DNA from: Amborella trichopoda
Lineage: Eukaryota > Streptophyta > Magnoliopsida > Amborellales > Amborellaceae
Reading direction: 5' to 3'
NCBI RefSeq assembly: GCF_000471905.2
Contig: NW_006498507.1
Location: 5,755,264-5,819,263, forward strand
DNA length: 64,000 nt
A program made the position numbers and the translations under genes. The number at the start of each line of letters is the position of its first letter. The first letter of the stretch is position 1. Positions 20,542 to 32,528 of this stretch are shown in pieces. The notes under the pieces were generated by a model. That model saw nothing but the letters and a program-made list of their open reading frames with translations, made no database searches and had not been told where the DNA came from.

Positions 20542-22329
20542 CAAATGAAAATTCACACTCTGGAACTTTAGCAAAGCAAAATCACTTGCTGAAAATTTTC
20601 TATGTTTCCATCTGGTGTTTTTAAATTGGGGAAGTATTTGGCTTCAACTCATGCTCACATCCTACTTTACAATTATGGCAAATTTAACAAATTTTTTATT
20701 ATTTAAACATTGTACACATTTGTAACTATTCCAAATTATGATGGGTATTTTGAAATTAAATTACACAATATGGCTAAAACATTAAATTATCGATCTCTCG
20801 TAAGTATTTTAATAAATTGCCTTATAATTATTTAGAGCCAGAACCACAAATCATATTTCTTTATATCCAATTTCCTCATTCTGCAAATTTGAAGATCAAG
20901 AAACAGTAAAGATAAGATGACGATTGAAGAATTCATATCAAATGTAAAAAATAAAATTGCTTGTTTTAAGCTTATTATTCTTTTTCTTTTTCTCTCAGAT
21001 TCATGATCACTATAACTAGCAAACCTTGGATTCAAAATCCATCTCCAAAATGAAATATAAACCCTAAAGTTCAAGTCATTTCAAAATCTGTGGGCTTTTA
21101 TGAGGGCTATTCATCAATATTTAGGACTGTTTTGGTCACATTTGAAGAAAGGGTTGCTTTTTGTAGATTTCGGAGGATTCTAGGAAGGAAAGAAGAGGAC
21201 TAAATTAAGGGATGGTTTATTTTAAGGGAGGGTTTAAGGACCCCTTTAAAGTTGTCATTGGGATTTGGAGATTTAATTAAGGGAATGTTTGTGGTGCCAA
21301 AAGGCTGTAAAGGGTCACCCCACCAAATATGTATAAAGCAAAGGTTCCCTCACATGCCAATTTAGCAAAATAAAAAAAACAAAATAAAGAAAAAGAGGCG
21401 AAAAAATTATATGCTCCCTCTTAGACCTGGAGCATATTGAACATTCACTCCTTTGGAAATATATATCTTGGAGTAATTTAGGGCCCAAAATTTTGGGGAT
21501 GTATCCTCCTCAACCTTGTGATCAACCTTTGAAAAAACAATAAGAATCTATATCTGTGCCTGAAAAATAAACTTCTTTTGGAATAGTGATCTTTTAATTT
21601 TTTTGATTCTCAGATGTAAGTATTAGGGAGTAAAAATTCAATTGTTTTTCTTAGAATACTCATCCATTGAATTTGAAGGGGTATCTCAAAATTTTACGTT
21701 GAAAATATTGTCATTTACCTAAAAGAGTAAGTGTACAGCATGCTCCCGCGGTAGTACCCTATACGTGCTATAAAAGAGAAACAATCAAATCCCAACTAAC
21801 ACAAAAGTCACGTGGGAATAATGTCACACCAAAGTGTTAACTGTTAAGTAAGGTCCATGTACAAAAGCTCAGGTTTTAAGGTTTTATTAAGGTTAAAAGC
21901 AAAGATTAGAAATCTTGGACTCATATGGGCAGATCAAATGTGAAACGAAATATCATCATTATCATCAATGTCAAATCATCATTATCAAAGTCAGATTTTT
22001 TTTCCAACTAATTGAAGATGCCTACAGGAATCCCGTACAAGAAGAAATTTGATAGGAGGGAAATGTAATCATGCATTTGATAGGAGGGAAATGTAATCAT
22101 GCATAGTAGACCTGCACCCTTGAGAAAAATACCTAAATATAAGGATTTTCTCGACATGAAATTTTAGTATCAAGATTAGGAATGTGCTTTCAAAAAACAG
22201 AAATGAGAAAATAAGGATTTAAGCTTCTAAACACTAAAATCTGACCATCAAAATATTGGATAGTTTTGTCCAATCCTTGGACGCAATTCTTTTAAGTAGA
22301 TATAGGTCATATGAAATTTCGTTTTACGA
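20542..22329. other. Gene-free stretch; a J-type palindrome near 21740 and a 28-bp tandem duplication
   Basis: 21478-21780 holds 'aaaattttggggatgtatcc' and 'cagcatgctcccgcggtagt' (family J). 22048-22103 is a 28-bp unit ('tttgataggagggaaatgta' and so on) present exactly twice in tandem. No gene was recognised. Confidence 0.5.
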
Positions 22330-22440
22330 GATTTATGACCTCACTAAGAATATGGTCTTTAATAGAGCAGAATAGTGGATCAGGATTTGTGTAGCAGTCC
22401 CAATTAATTGAGAAAAAGCTTTGACGATGATAATAATGAA
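22330..22440 (+). mobile_element. RTE-clade LINE, extreme 3-prime end
   Basis: 'aagaatatggtctttaatag' with 'agcagaatagtgg' (NRAEW region) and the tail 'aattaattgagaaaaagctt' then 'tgacgatgataataatga' match the other RTE ends at 16370, 36555 and 56425. Confidence 0.65.
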
Positions 22441-22796
22441 GTAGGCTGAAAAGGTTACAATTTTTTTTGACAAAGGTTATCAGCTTTATTACTACAAAAT
22501 TACACTTCCAAATTTTGTGGTCCTAAAAATACTCCTAGATACAGTCATACCAAAAGGAGTGATGGACATTATGCACTCGCAGGAGCATATAATCTTTGGC
22601 ATAAAAAAATGGAGTTTTCCTTCTTTCTTACTGACTATACTTTGTGGGTGAATAGTGTTGATTGAACCGTATATGGAACAATCATATCATTGAGGGAGAT
22701 GGGAGCGAAATTATGCATATGGTCTCGCTCATGTTCGATCTTCACCATCTATCTCCAAATAGATAGTTGGTGAGAAATTGAGAGGATATTATATAT

Positions 22797-23122
22797 GGGA
22801 TTGCATACAATGAGACCATTACCGTTTGTCACCTTTGATACGTAAAAAAATTTGCAAACATCTGTATGGAATGATGGAAATTTTTTTGTACTCTAATACA
22901 ATCACCATGTAGATTCTCGGCTGCACAATTTCACATCTGATAATAAAGGCGATTGTAATCTTTTTACACCAAAAATAGTTTCGTAAGATATATAATTTTT
23001 TTTTAAAAAAATTGTACTCTAATACAATCACCACATAGATTCTTAATTGCACAATTTCACTTCTGATAATTAAGGGCGATTGTAGTCTTTTTATACCAAA
23101 AATAGTTTCATAAGATATATAA
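22797..23122. repeat. Family D element with 128-bp internal tandem duplication
   Basis: The left end 'gcatacaatgagaccatta' is family D. The right half is doubled: 'tgtactctaatacaatcacc' at 22887 and again at 23015, each followed by 'gcacaatttcac.tctgataat' and 'ccaaaaatagtttc.taagat'. Confidence 0.6.
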
Positions 23123-23511
23123 AATTTTAAAAATTTTAAAAAATATTTTCATTGTATGATCACTTTTTTCTAATGGTTATAGGATTCTAGTTAACACTAA
23201 AAAAAGAGGAGGAGAAATAAAAAGGAGGAGGTTCACATAGGATGCCTTTGATAATTTCTATTGACAAGAAATTTCGATTACCAAGACACAAGACCTATAA
23301 CTTATTCACTGATGCTTTATGACAATTGAGACGAAAAAAATCCTCTTTTTGTGTACTAAACTTGCTGTTGCTTTGTTGATTAAAGCTTGCCTACGTAGTT
23401 GAGAGAGAGAGAGAGAGATTGGAGGACTTGTATTGAAAAAAGATGGATTTTTTGTTTATCCTATAGAAATTCAGGAAAAAAGTGCGTGAGAGAGACAGAG
23501 TATATTGAAAA

Positions 23512-23910
23512 GGAAAAAGTTTATATAAGTTTGCAACCTTAAAATGTAGAATTAAAGATGCCTCTAAGAAATCCATCGGAAAAAAGTTATTTTAATGTTG
23601 AAAAACTTGATCATCTCGACATCGAGATGTATAAATATATATAAAAAATATATATATATATTTTTTTAGTCCTAGAAATAGCACATCTTGCAACGCATTA
23701 TCTAGACAATATATTTTCAAGATTCTCATATGTTTATAGATTTACTTGATTTTAACCATTTTTGGAGTTTAAAATTTTATAATTAGATATGAAAATAGAT
23801 ATTGAGATAATGTTAATAATTTTTTACATCAAAATTACATATTATGATAAAATTTGGAGGTGTGCCGTAATTGGATTGTTTAAGGTTGCTTCCTTATCGA
23901 AACCGCACCC
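23512..23910 (-). mobile_element. Family A MULE-type MITE with perfect 9-bp TSD
   Basis: 399 bp in minus orientation. It begins GGAAAAAGTTTATATAAG and ends 'ttatcgaaaccgcaccc'. The same nine bases TATTGAAAA flank it (23503-23511 and 23911-23919). The interior 'tttatagatttacttgattt' and 'acatcgagatgtata' are family text. Confidence 0.88.
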
Positions 23911-24119
23911 TATTGAAAAGGGATAGTATATAATTGCCCTTTTTACTGTATTTTGATTTGAGTGGTTGTGTGCCCTTGACTAGATTTAGAGTTTAAACAA
24001 ATTTTTTTGAACTTCTTTACACATTTAAATCCATCCAATTTGACAACTAATGGCTACAAATATTTGTGACATTTTTTTAAAATAAAATAAAATTTCATGA
24101 CATATAATCCCGAAAGAAA

Positions 24120-24450
24120 AAGATGAATAGTTTGATAATAGAATTCTCCTCTGTGTGAGAGAGAGAGAGCTTTCTTTTTTTTATTTTTTAAAAGAGTGAG
24201 AGACTTTATAATGAAAAAAATGGATATTTTACTAATCTTTAATGGGAAGAGAGAGAGCACTTGGAGAGAGAGAGCACTTTCTTTTTATATTTTTTGAAAG
24301 AGAGAGAGAGACTTTATAGTGAAAAAAATGGATATTTTAATAATCTTTAATGGAGAGAGAGAGAGAGATAGATAGATAGATGTTGTGATATTGTTATAGA
24401 AGTTCAGAGAGAGAGAGAGAGAGAGATGTTGTGATATTGTTATAGAAGTT
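24120..24450. repeat. GA-rich tandem duplications
   Basis: Two copies of a roughly 110-bp block ('gtgaaaaaaatggatatttt' with 'aatctttaatgg') at about 24155 and 24262, then two copies of 'gatgttgtgatattgttata' about 46 bp apart near 24380 and 24426, all separated by GA runs. Confidence 0.65.
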
Positions 24451-24849
24451 CACGAAAAATGTATGGCCTGAAGATATCCATGAAATGGTGTGACCTTCAT
24501 GCAAAAAAGAAAAAAGCAAAAATAAGATGAAATTTAGTTAGGGTTCACTTTTTGAAAGGAAAATGGACACTGAAGTGTAACATTCTAGAGATCCTACATT
24601 TTGTTTGCGTTAATTAGGAAAATCCATAACCAGAATTTGGACAGTTGGCAGGCAGTGAGGAGTTGGAAAGGAGGACCACCAAAAAACATAGGGCAACTTC
24701 ACCTTCACAAAAGACGTTCAACAGTAGATGGTTGCAAGTAATGTGTAACCGAAAGAGGAGAACACTTTCGGAATTAAATCTCGTGCATTTCTCCTTCACC
24801 GCCAAAGAAATAAGAAAGTAGATATAAATCCATTCTCCTATCACTATGA

Positions 24850-24990
24850 GAGAGAGAGGTGATATCATGGATATTGTAGAGAGAGAAAGAGGTGATATCT
24901 TGGATATTGTAGAGAGAGAAAGAGGTGATACCATAGATCTTGTAGAGAGAGAAAGAGGTGATACCATAGATCTTGTAGAGAGGGTGATGG
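24850..24990. repeat. Minisatellite, 33-bp unit, four units
   Basis: 'ggtgatatcatggatattgt' followed by 'agagagagaaaga' repeats with exact 33-bp spacing (units start near 24858, 24891, 24924 and 24957). The last two units are nearly identical. A Ser/Leu-rich minus-strand frame across it follows the repeat and is not taken as a gene. Confidence 0.8.
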
Positions 24991-25103
24991 TGTTTATCAA
25001 AAAAATTTCATAAAATCTTGTGGTTTACACCTGTGACTATGTTGAATGGGAAAGGCTAAAGGGTAACCTCACTCTTTGTCGCACTTCATAAAAAGGAGGA
25101 TGA

Positions 25104-25335
25104 TTATATATAATGAGAGAATTTACCTTTTATATCGAGAGATCACGATTACTTACACACCATTTGATGTGAAATTTGATAGCTTGAGTTTGTCATAAAG
25201 TTCGAGAAGAATTTCTTTTGAATTTTGACCTTGATCAATGAAATAAATGTAGCCACCAAATTTCACATCTAATGGTCAAGATTAATTTTAACCACCTTGT
25301 ACCAAAAGTAAATGATCTCATTTTATACTTTTTAT
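25104..25335. repeat. Family D TIR element
   Basis: Left 'tataatgagagaatttacct', right 'gtaccaaaagtaaatgatct'. Interior 'gatgtgaaatttgatagctt' and 'aatggtcaagattaattt'. Full length. Confidence 0.7.
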
Positions 25336-25497
25336 TTAGATAAGGGCAAATTTTCTAATACTCATTATATTTATGAAGCAATTAAGGAGGTCATGATTGG
25401 CAATTTTAACGTGGAAGGATAAAATCTTGAAGTATTGTCCACTAATTATTATAGATACCAAAAATCTAATTGTTTCGTTTCCAATTGCATATTATAT

Positions 25498-25731
25498 GGG
25501 AAATGTATTAAATATAATTATTTACCTTTAGTACAAGGTGGTCACAATTAATCTTGATTATTAGATGTAAAATTGAATGGATACATTTATTACATGGACT
25601 AAGCTCAAAGTTTAGAAGAAATATTTCCGTATTTTGTGAGACATTCAAGTCATCAGATTTCACATCGGATGGTGAAAAGTAACTGTGACACCTTGTACCA
25701 AAGATAAATGATTTTATTGTATACAATCCGA
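25498..25731. repeat. Family D TIR element
   Basis: Right end 'ccttgtaccaaagataaatg' then 'attgtatacaatccg' with the matching left end 'tttacctttagtacaagg.ggtcacaat'. Full length and diverged. Confidence 0.7.
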
Positions 25732-26740
25732 TTTATATGTATAGAAAGATGATTTTTTCTTTTCCAGCTAGAGTATTTTCTTATTTTGCTTCCTCAGGTA
25801 AACCCAACTTAGATGTATTGTTAGGACCTCTAGAGCTGCAAACCTGGTGATCAACCTTATAGGGGAAACGAAAAAATACTCTTTTTAAGTCCTTGAAAAA
25901 GTAAATATCAAAATACGAAAATTATCATTATTAGTTAGTTGCAAAAGCCAAGAGAAATATAATAACTATGTTTGTTCAAGGCTACAAACACGAGAAAGAG
26001 AAAAAAAAAAAAGAAAATCGACAAAAGCTATCTTTAGATTTGGAATCCAGAATAAACAAGAGTATTTAAGTTAGTTGGTTGTAGTACAAGTGACAAAATT
26101 ACAAAAAGGCCCTCACTTATTGAGTGTTTCAAAGTCAGAACATGGGTAATAAACACATTTTCTCGGCAAATAGTTGTTGAGGTACCTAAGTGAAGTATTT
26201 CATGGCAAGTAACCACTATCTTGTGGAAAATTAGTTGAGGTAAAAATAAATTTTAAATAAAATAAAAATATAAACTGAAATTAATTTTTGACAGACTAGA
26301 TATTGCTCAGTTCAATTTGAACCGATCGTCTACATGATATGAATGGGAGACTTTCCCATAACCAATCACTGGTTTTGTACATTGAATGCCCTAGGGAGGA
26401 TATGTATAGTATCCTCACTAGGGATCATGCAATCAACTTATTTTTTTTTTTTTCTTGTCTTTTGGGTAGGTTATTTTCTCTTTCTTTTTCTCTTTTGGGT
26501 AGGTTGGGTGAAATTCAAAATAATAAGCCAAGCTCCTCAACAATAAAAGTCATGTTTGGTGGAAACATTTACATTTTACCCATGCAAACCTAGTGTCTCC
26601 TCATACTTGTATTTCATTGTGAACCAAACCAACACTAGTAGCTATGCCTAATAACCGTGGCCAAACATGTGGATTTGATAACAAATTTCGTTAGAGATGA
26701 AGTGTACTTAAAAAATAAATTTTTTATTTGTTATGTTCTG
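25732..26740. other. Gene-free stretch, nothing recognised
   Basis: Contains a family J-like block near 25820-25870 ('acctggtgatcaacctta') and short open frames without recognisable features. Confidence 0.4.
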
Positions 26741-26744
26741 ATTT

Positions 26745-26890
26745 CTGGGCCCGGATCTAGGTCCAATTGACTTGAGCCCGGTTCGGGTCTAGGCCCAAGT
26801 GACTTAGACCCAACCTCGGTCTGGACCAGGTTAGGGTCCATGTGGGACTTGTCGAGTCGGGTCTGGGTCCATGCCAACTCGAAATTTCGG
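26745..26890. repeat. Family H (hAT-like) fragment
   Basis: 'gggcccggatctaggtcca' and 'gtcgggtctgggtccatgcc' are family H words. No complete terminus was found. Immediately followed by a family B element. Confidence 0.5.
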
Positions 26891-26937
26891 ATGGTCACAA
26901 GGAAGTATTTAGGAACCCAATTTATACTTTATTTAAA

Positions 26938-27333
26938 GGGTGCGGTTTGTATATAGCCTAGGCTTTAAACAATCAAATTAGAGCCTACCTTCAAATAGTG
27001 TTGAGAAATGTAGTTTCATTATTGAAAATCTTTGTGATACTTTTAAAATATATTTTTCTATTTATTTATAAAGTTTAAACCTTCAAAAATAGTATAGATC
27101 GATAGATCTATTAAAACTTGAAAGTCTTGAAAATTGACAGTCCAAAAATGTGTTACAAAATACACTATTTCAAAAACTTGAAATCTATTTTATTTTTCTT
27201 ATAGCCATGCATCTTGATGTCGAGATTATCAATTTTAAGATATTTAGGCATCAAAACAACCTCTTCTAGTGTAATATTTGACGTAGGCTCAAATTTGATT
27301 GTTTAGAGCCTTGGCTCTATATAAACCTTTCCC
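26938..27333 (+). mobile_element. Family B MULE-type MITE with perfect 9-bp TSD
   Basis: 396 bp, GGGTGCGGTTTGTATATAGC to 'tctatataaacctttccc', with identical TTATTTAAA at 26929-26937 and 27334-27342. Inside the termini, 'agccta ggcttt' and 'agccttggctct' echo the small palindromes seen in every copy. Confidence 0.9.
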
Positions 27334-27342
27334 TTATTTAAA

Positions 27343-28199
27343 AAATACTCCTCTGGTGATTCTAAAGTCTGCAATGTTTCATATTGAAGATCCTTTTAAG
27401 CAGCTCTTGTGCGCAAGGGAGAAAATTCACAGTGTGCTCTTCCAAGACCACACAACCCAGCGACCTTTAAATACTATAAAACATTTCAACCTAACCAGAT
27501 CCTTTGATGACTTCTATAGGCCATCAATTTTCTCCTAAAATTTGTAATTCAACCCATGCTTTGGCCGGCGTTATGGTTTGTTTCGTAATATGGGATTCAA
27601 CCATTTGGATCAATGTCTTAAAACCAGGATTGACCAGGTGGATTAGCCATTTGGAAATTTGATCCGCACTGAATGAGAGATTGTGATCGGCAAATCGGAC
27701 CAATTCTCAGGTAGTGAGAATCGGTAAAAAAAAATGATATTAAAAATACGATATGTGGGAACTCGGGGAATCGGCTGGTTCAGATCGCTAGTTCCCTGAT
27801 AGAATGGCCCATTTCCTGATGGAATCTGGTGATTCCAAGGAAACTGGACCAATTCTCAACTCCAACAGGGAACCAAGTCAGTTTACACAGGTTCTTGATC
27901 CAGATCTGCAATTTTCCATCTAAATCATCCGGTTCTAAACACTGATTTGGATACTAAATTCCGGTTATAACTTGTTTCAATTTCATCTCATGGACTTTCC
28001 TATCTTTGGACCAAAGACGGCACACATGCCAAATGTATACTAGGTGGATATTTCATATTTTGTCCATTTTGTTATACTTTTACGACATACTAACTTTTGG
28101 GCCCAACAATCAACTTAGACACCATTTTTCTTTTGTTTCCTCTTAACATGAATGTGAATAACTTAATTAAGTGAGATTATTTGTTTCATGACATTTATT
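27343..28199. other. Gene-free stretch; degenerate GATTC/GGAATC-rich repeat
   Basis: 27600-27960 is made of words such as 'gaatcggctggttcagatcg' and 'aaactggaccaattctcaac' and resembles 38090-38335 and 56225-56420. It is probably an old family I-like element. No gene was recognised. Confidence 0.45.
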
Positions 28200-28412
28200 T
28201 ATGGGTGCGGTTTGCATAAAGTGTCAACCTTAAACAATCCAAGTAAAGCGCAACTCTAAACCTCATCACATGGTGTATTTTAGTATTGAAAATTTCAACA
28301 AAGACCTAAAAATCCATTTCAAATCTAATTTTAAATTTTACAATTCAAAATATGGTGCAAATGTAGGAGATCTACAAATACTTAAAAAATCTAAAAAATG
28401 AACAATATCGCA
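28200..28412 (+). repeat. Family A remnant, 5-prime half
   Basis: Begins with a clear terminus (GGGTGCGGTTTGCATAAAG, then 'tcaaccttaaacaatcc') and stops about halfway ('gaacaatatcgcac'); the 3-prime half is absent. Confidence 0.7.
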
Positions 28413-28564
28413 CATTAATTAAGACCTAACAATGCCGCTGGTGCTAGCCTATAAGTCAACATTACTCTCGAATCCCCCCTAATGCTCCAATCAACACCAA
28501 ACAACCACAATACTCTCGAATCCTCCTAATTCTCCAATCAAGACCAAACAATCACAAGTCTTTA

Positions 28565-28622
28565 AACCCATAGTTACTGTGTATACTATGCTCCCATAGG
28601 AGCTTACTATTTATTTACTCCC
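28565..28622. repeat. Family J palindrome
   Basis: 'tgtgtatactatgctcccat' continuing into 'aggagcttactat' forms a near-perfect short palindrome around CTCCCATAGGAG. Comparable palindromes occur about ten more times in the window. Confidence 0.5.
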
Positions 28623-28624
28623 TT

Positions 28625-29782
28625 AGGCTAAATAGGTACTTCAGACTTAGTTACTTCAGCATTTAGGTTAGGCTAAAGAGACCTAAGTAAGCCAACTTAC
28701 CAAAATGTTATTGTTAGTTCGGGGCTACCAACTTGGTATACTGGAAAATTGATTGTTTTCAAACAATACTCGTGCGAGAGGCACCTAATGGAATTTTTTT
28801 AAAGAATAAACAACTTTTTTGGTAAAATTGTTAATTTAACGAGCTCATTGTTTTTGAGGTGTTTTGACCACTTTAGTGATAGATATTTTTCCACCTTGAA
28901 GCATTGGATGCAATACCAAAGGATAATATCCAAAGATTGTTGATTGAATGGTCCCATATTATTACATGGCCTATTGGGGAGGCCACCCTTACTAAAAAAA
29001 ATTGGTTTTTCTTCTTTTCCTTCATGCATGCCATTTCCATTTGGGCCCTATATCCGAAATTAATATACTCTACATAACATTATTTTGTTATTAATTTGAT
29101 ACATAGCTTGTATTATATGTAATATTACTTAATTATATGACCTTTTTGATGATTTTCAATTGTTTATAGCTTTTTTTTTTTTGGCTAAAAACATGTAATT
29201 TTAAGGAAATTAATTGAAAAATAAACCAACTTATCGAAAATATGAACTTATATATAAAAGTGCATATAAGTTTATCACATAAATTTTCATGAGGGACTAT
29301 AACAAACAATTCATTATTATAATTAATTTTATTGAAAAAATGAATTATTAGAGATGACGAGTACATTTAAACAACGAGATGGTGATCACGAGAAAGGGCT
29401 TCTAAATCCTTGGTTATCAATTTAAGGTTTATTTAAAATTCCTAAAGTCCCCAATCTCTTAACATTAAAAGGAAAAACATCAAATTACTTTTTCTTATAA
29501 GGTTATGTTGGTTGTTGTGGGGTTTTTGGGCTTGCATGCTCACATCTAAATATATACAAGGGTGACTGTAATACAAATGGTGTTATTGCAGACTTTTGAT
29601 GGGCAATGTTTTCAATTATGATATGTGATAACTTAATGGCTATGTGGATGGCGTGGCTTTATGATATTCTACTCTTGCAGGAGTAGAATGTCCATTTACG
29701 GCCTCAGATAAATTGCCACCTAGAATTAATTTTGGGATTCTAAATTTTGGGGTTGTGATCTCCTCAACCTCTACATTAACCT
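28625..29782. other. Gene-free stretch up to the assembly gap
   Basis: AT-rich. A family J palindrome ('ctactcttgcaggagtag') lies at about 29670 and the J-type block 'attttggggttgtgatctcc' at 29744. No coding sequence was recognised. Confidence 0.45.
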
Positions 29783-30029
29783 NNNNNNNNNNNNNNNNNN
29801 NNNNNNNNNNNNNNNNNNNNNNNNNNNNNNNNNNNNNNNNNNNNNNNNNNNNNNNNNNNNNNNNNNNNNNNNNNNNNNNNNNNNNNNNNNNNNNNNNNNN
29901 NNNNNNNNNNNNNNNNNNNNNNNNNNNNNNNNNNNNNNNNNNNNNNNNNNNNNNNNNNNNNNNNNNNNNNNNNNNNNNNNNNNNNNNNNNNNNNNNNNNN
30001 NNNNNNNNNNNNNNNNNNNNNNNNNNNNN
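29783..30029. other. Assembly gap (247 N)
   Basis: Unsequenced bases. The right flank starts inside a family A element, so the gap probably hides the rest of that copy and perhaps other repeats. Confidence 0.99.
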
Positions 30030-30290
30030 ATCTCGACATTGAAATGCATGAGTCTAAAAAATAGTGCATCTTGCAACACATTATTTAGGCCGTCCATTTT
30101 CAAAATTTTCATATGTTTATAGATCTCCTTGATTTTAACTATTTTTGGAGTTTAAAAATTTTCAATTAGATATGAAAATAGATTTTAAGATTATCCTAAA
30201 ACTCTTTTGCAACAAAATTACATGTTATGATAAAATTTGGAGATGCTCCTTAATTGGATTGTTTAAGGTACATTACAGAAACTGCATCTA
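30030..30290 (-). repeat. Family A MITE, cut by the gap
   Basis: The reverse-complement family text is nearly consensus ('catatgtttatagatctcct', 'gataaaatttggagatgctc'). The outer end 'cagaaactgcatc' is diverged. Its left part lies in the gap. Confidence 0.75.
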
Positions 30291-30301
30291 TATATATATA
30301 T

Positions 30302-30768
30302 GGAAAAGTCTTCCCAACGCCTATAAGTGAAAATGAACAGTGATTTTGCCTACCCTCATCACCACTCAAATTTCATCGCACGGTCACGATTGTTCAGTAG
30401 TGTTTTATTTTTTATTTTTTTTCACAAATTGGAATGACCTGAAATTTGGAGGGTATGTACATCTTACTGAGGCGCATCTAATAAAAATATAAAAACAATT
30501 ATCCGTGAAAATTAAATTGACCAAAATACCCCTAAAACATTTTGGGGGTATTTTGGTCAATATTTTTCATGTAATTTTTTTTATTATTTTTCAAAGATTC
30601 TCCTATTTTCGATGAATACACGCTCCAAATTTTAGATTATTAGGATTTGTAGAAAAAAAATGAAAAATTAAATACTACCAGACAATCGTGACCGCGCGAT
30701 GAACTTTGGATGGTGATGGGGATAGGCGAAATCACTGTTCATTTTCGCCTATAGGTATTGCGTAGGGT

Positions 30769-30772
<4 letters not shown>
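30302..30772. mobile_element. 471-bp foldback element (family G) inserted in a TA repeat
   Basis: The outer about 80 bp at each end are inverted copies: left 'cctataagtgaaaatgaaca' and 'catcgcacggtcacgattgt' against right 'acaatcgtgaccgcgcgatg' and 'tgttcattttcgcctatagg'. The centre is itself palindromic ('ccaaaatacccctaaaac' against 'gggggtattttggtca'). Both flanks are (TA)n, so the target duplication cannot be read exactly. Non-coding. Confidence 0.85.
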
Positions 30773-30803
<31 letters not shown>

Positions 30804-30805
<2 letters not shown>

Positions 30806-31058
30806 GATCATATGAGACACCCCGACACTCATGTGTGTAGGACCCCAAAGGATCACCGTTTTTTATGAACATGTAGGACCCCAAAGGATCACCGTTTTTT
30901 ATGAACATACGCCTAAAATTTCAAGTGATTTGGATTTGTAGAAAAAATTAAAATTCAAACACAATCAGGCATCCGTGATCGTCAAATCAGCTCAGATTCA
31001 ATCTGGGTCGTTGGACTCATTTTTACTTGTGAGCTCACTGGCTCACATAATTATTTTC
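30804..31058. repeat. Repeat unit between two TA arrays, with a 36-bp perfect duplication
   Basis: A 36-bp unit starting 'gtaggaccccaaaggatcac' occurs twice in tandem (30837 and 30873). The interval is bounded by (TA)n at 30773-30803 and 31059-31084. Non-coding. Confidence 0.6.
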
Positions 31059-31299
31059 CATATATATATATATATATATATAATATTATCGAAGTTTTAG
31101 AGTGGAATGAGAAAATATATAAGTTTCAGGGAGTGTCAAAATTTAGGGATCATAATACATTATAGCTAGTGGGTATAAATTAAAAATAGATGAGAAGCAA
31201 AAATAAATAATATACTAGTTGGATCGGTGAATGGCCATAGGTTCTATGACATTTCTGATTCAATAATATGAATGGAGTGGCCAAGGGATTTGTTGGGAG

Positions 31300-31815
31300 C
31301 TCGACTGGTCGGATCAGCAGGCCCGGTCCAGTGTTCGAAAAATTGAATCGGCCGCAGAAACCAACCAATGGCTGGCTCCAAGTAACCGGTAAACCGGCCT
31401 AATTAGGCAGGTCCTAACAGGTCTAAAAAATGTTAAAAAAATACAAAACAAATCGAAAAAAAATATGAAAAATATATTTAAAACATGATTAAAAAAACAC
31501 ATTCAAATGAAGTTGAAATTAGTGAAAAAAATGGATTTTAAAAAATCGATTAATGCTTATGGGTATGTTTGAATTTTTTTTAAAAAATAAAAAATGTAAA
31601 AACAAGTATTCATGATCAAAACATTTTCCTACATTTACCAAAATGATAAAAACATTAAAAAATACATTACAAACAAATCCCATATTTTTAAAAATTTATA
31701 TAAATTTTTTTAATTTTTTTAAATCTCGACCCGTTCACTAAAACCGAATTAACCAGTACCCATTCCAATTATGAGTTGGACCGGCCGTGTTTGCGAACAC
31801 GGGTCCAGTCTTGAT
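31300..31815 (-). repeat. Family I element
   Basis: One end reads 'ggtccagtgttcgaaaaatt' and the body 'aaccggtaaaccggcc', then an A-rich core. It matches in reverse the copies at 39630-40085 ('ttcccaaacactg' end) and 58203-58705 ('tttttcaaacactgg' end). The family is non-coding, with ends rich in CCGGTTT words and a homopolymer-rich middle. Confidence 0.6.
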
Positions 31816-32269
31816 CACTCTAGCAAGAAAAGTACTTCTCTACATACTCTTAGAGTGCCAAGATGGCCCTTCTAAGGATAATGATTGCTTGGTTTATCAC
31901 GGTCCAATCAATACATCGATGCTGGAGAAAATACATGGACGTTGAATGCAATTAATGATTGTATGTTGGGACCCAATCCCATCCATCACTGTTCAACCTT
32001 GGAAGAGATGGTGATAACCTCTTGGTCATGGTGCTAATGACCTTATAACCTATGAATCGTGCTACTAAAAGGGTACTAGGATTCTAGCATATTTTGCCAA
32101 TTAAGATACTTATTTTGTGCATGAAACCAACGCCCATTGTGCCGATTAAAAAAGTGGTACCTATTTTTGCAGAAATGCAACTAAGTACTTGAGAAACTTG
32201 ACCCATATGGACCTCTTGATAATCATATCCTTTGCGCATCTTGAATAATCTCAGGCGGCAATTGGAAAA

Positions 32270-32493
32270 GGGATTGTATAAGGCCATTTATCTTCGATAC
32301 AAAGAGGTTACAATTACTTATAACTATCGGTGTGAAATCTGATAGCTTGAGTGTATCACAAAGTTGAGAAAATTACTTTTAAAGTTTGAGTTCGATCAAT
32401 GAAAAAAAATGCAGTAATCCAGTTTTACATTCAATGGTCAAGATTAATTGTGACCATCTTGTACCAAAGATAAATGATCTTATTTTATATTTT
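32270..32493. repeat. Family D TIR element
   Basis: Left 'ggattgtataaggccattta' against right 'cttgtaccaaagataaatga'. Interior as in the other copies ('ctgatagcttgagtgtatca'). Confidence 0.7.
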
Positions 32494-32525
32494 TCTATTG
32501 GAAAAAATATATAGACTTAAATAGT

Positions 32526-32528
<3 letters not shown>

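Noticed and set aside
24850-24990. CRISPR-like regular repeat
   Set aside because: Repeats are contiguous with no spacers and this is a plant genome; it is a minisatellite.
24614-25000. 128-codon minus-strand frame
   Set aside because: Open because the minisatellite unit is a multiple of three; no recognisable protein features.
29713-30112. Open frames across the gap
   Set aside because: They are open only because N bases hide stops.
31840-32290. 67-codon minus-strand frame at 32084-32287 as a small gene
   Set aside because: No recognisable family, no promoter signals, and its start overlaps a family D element.
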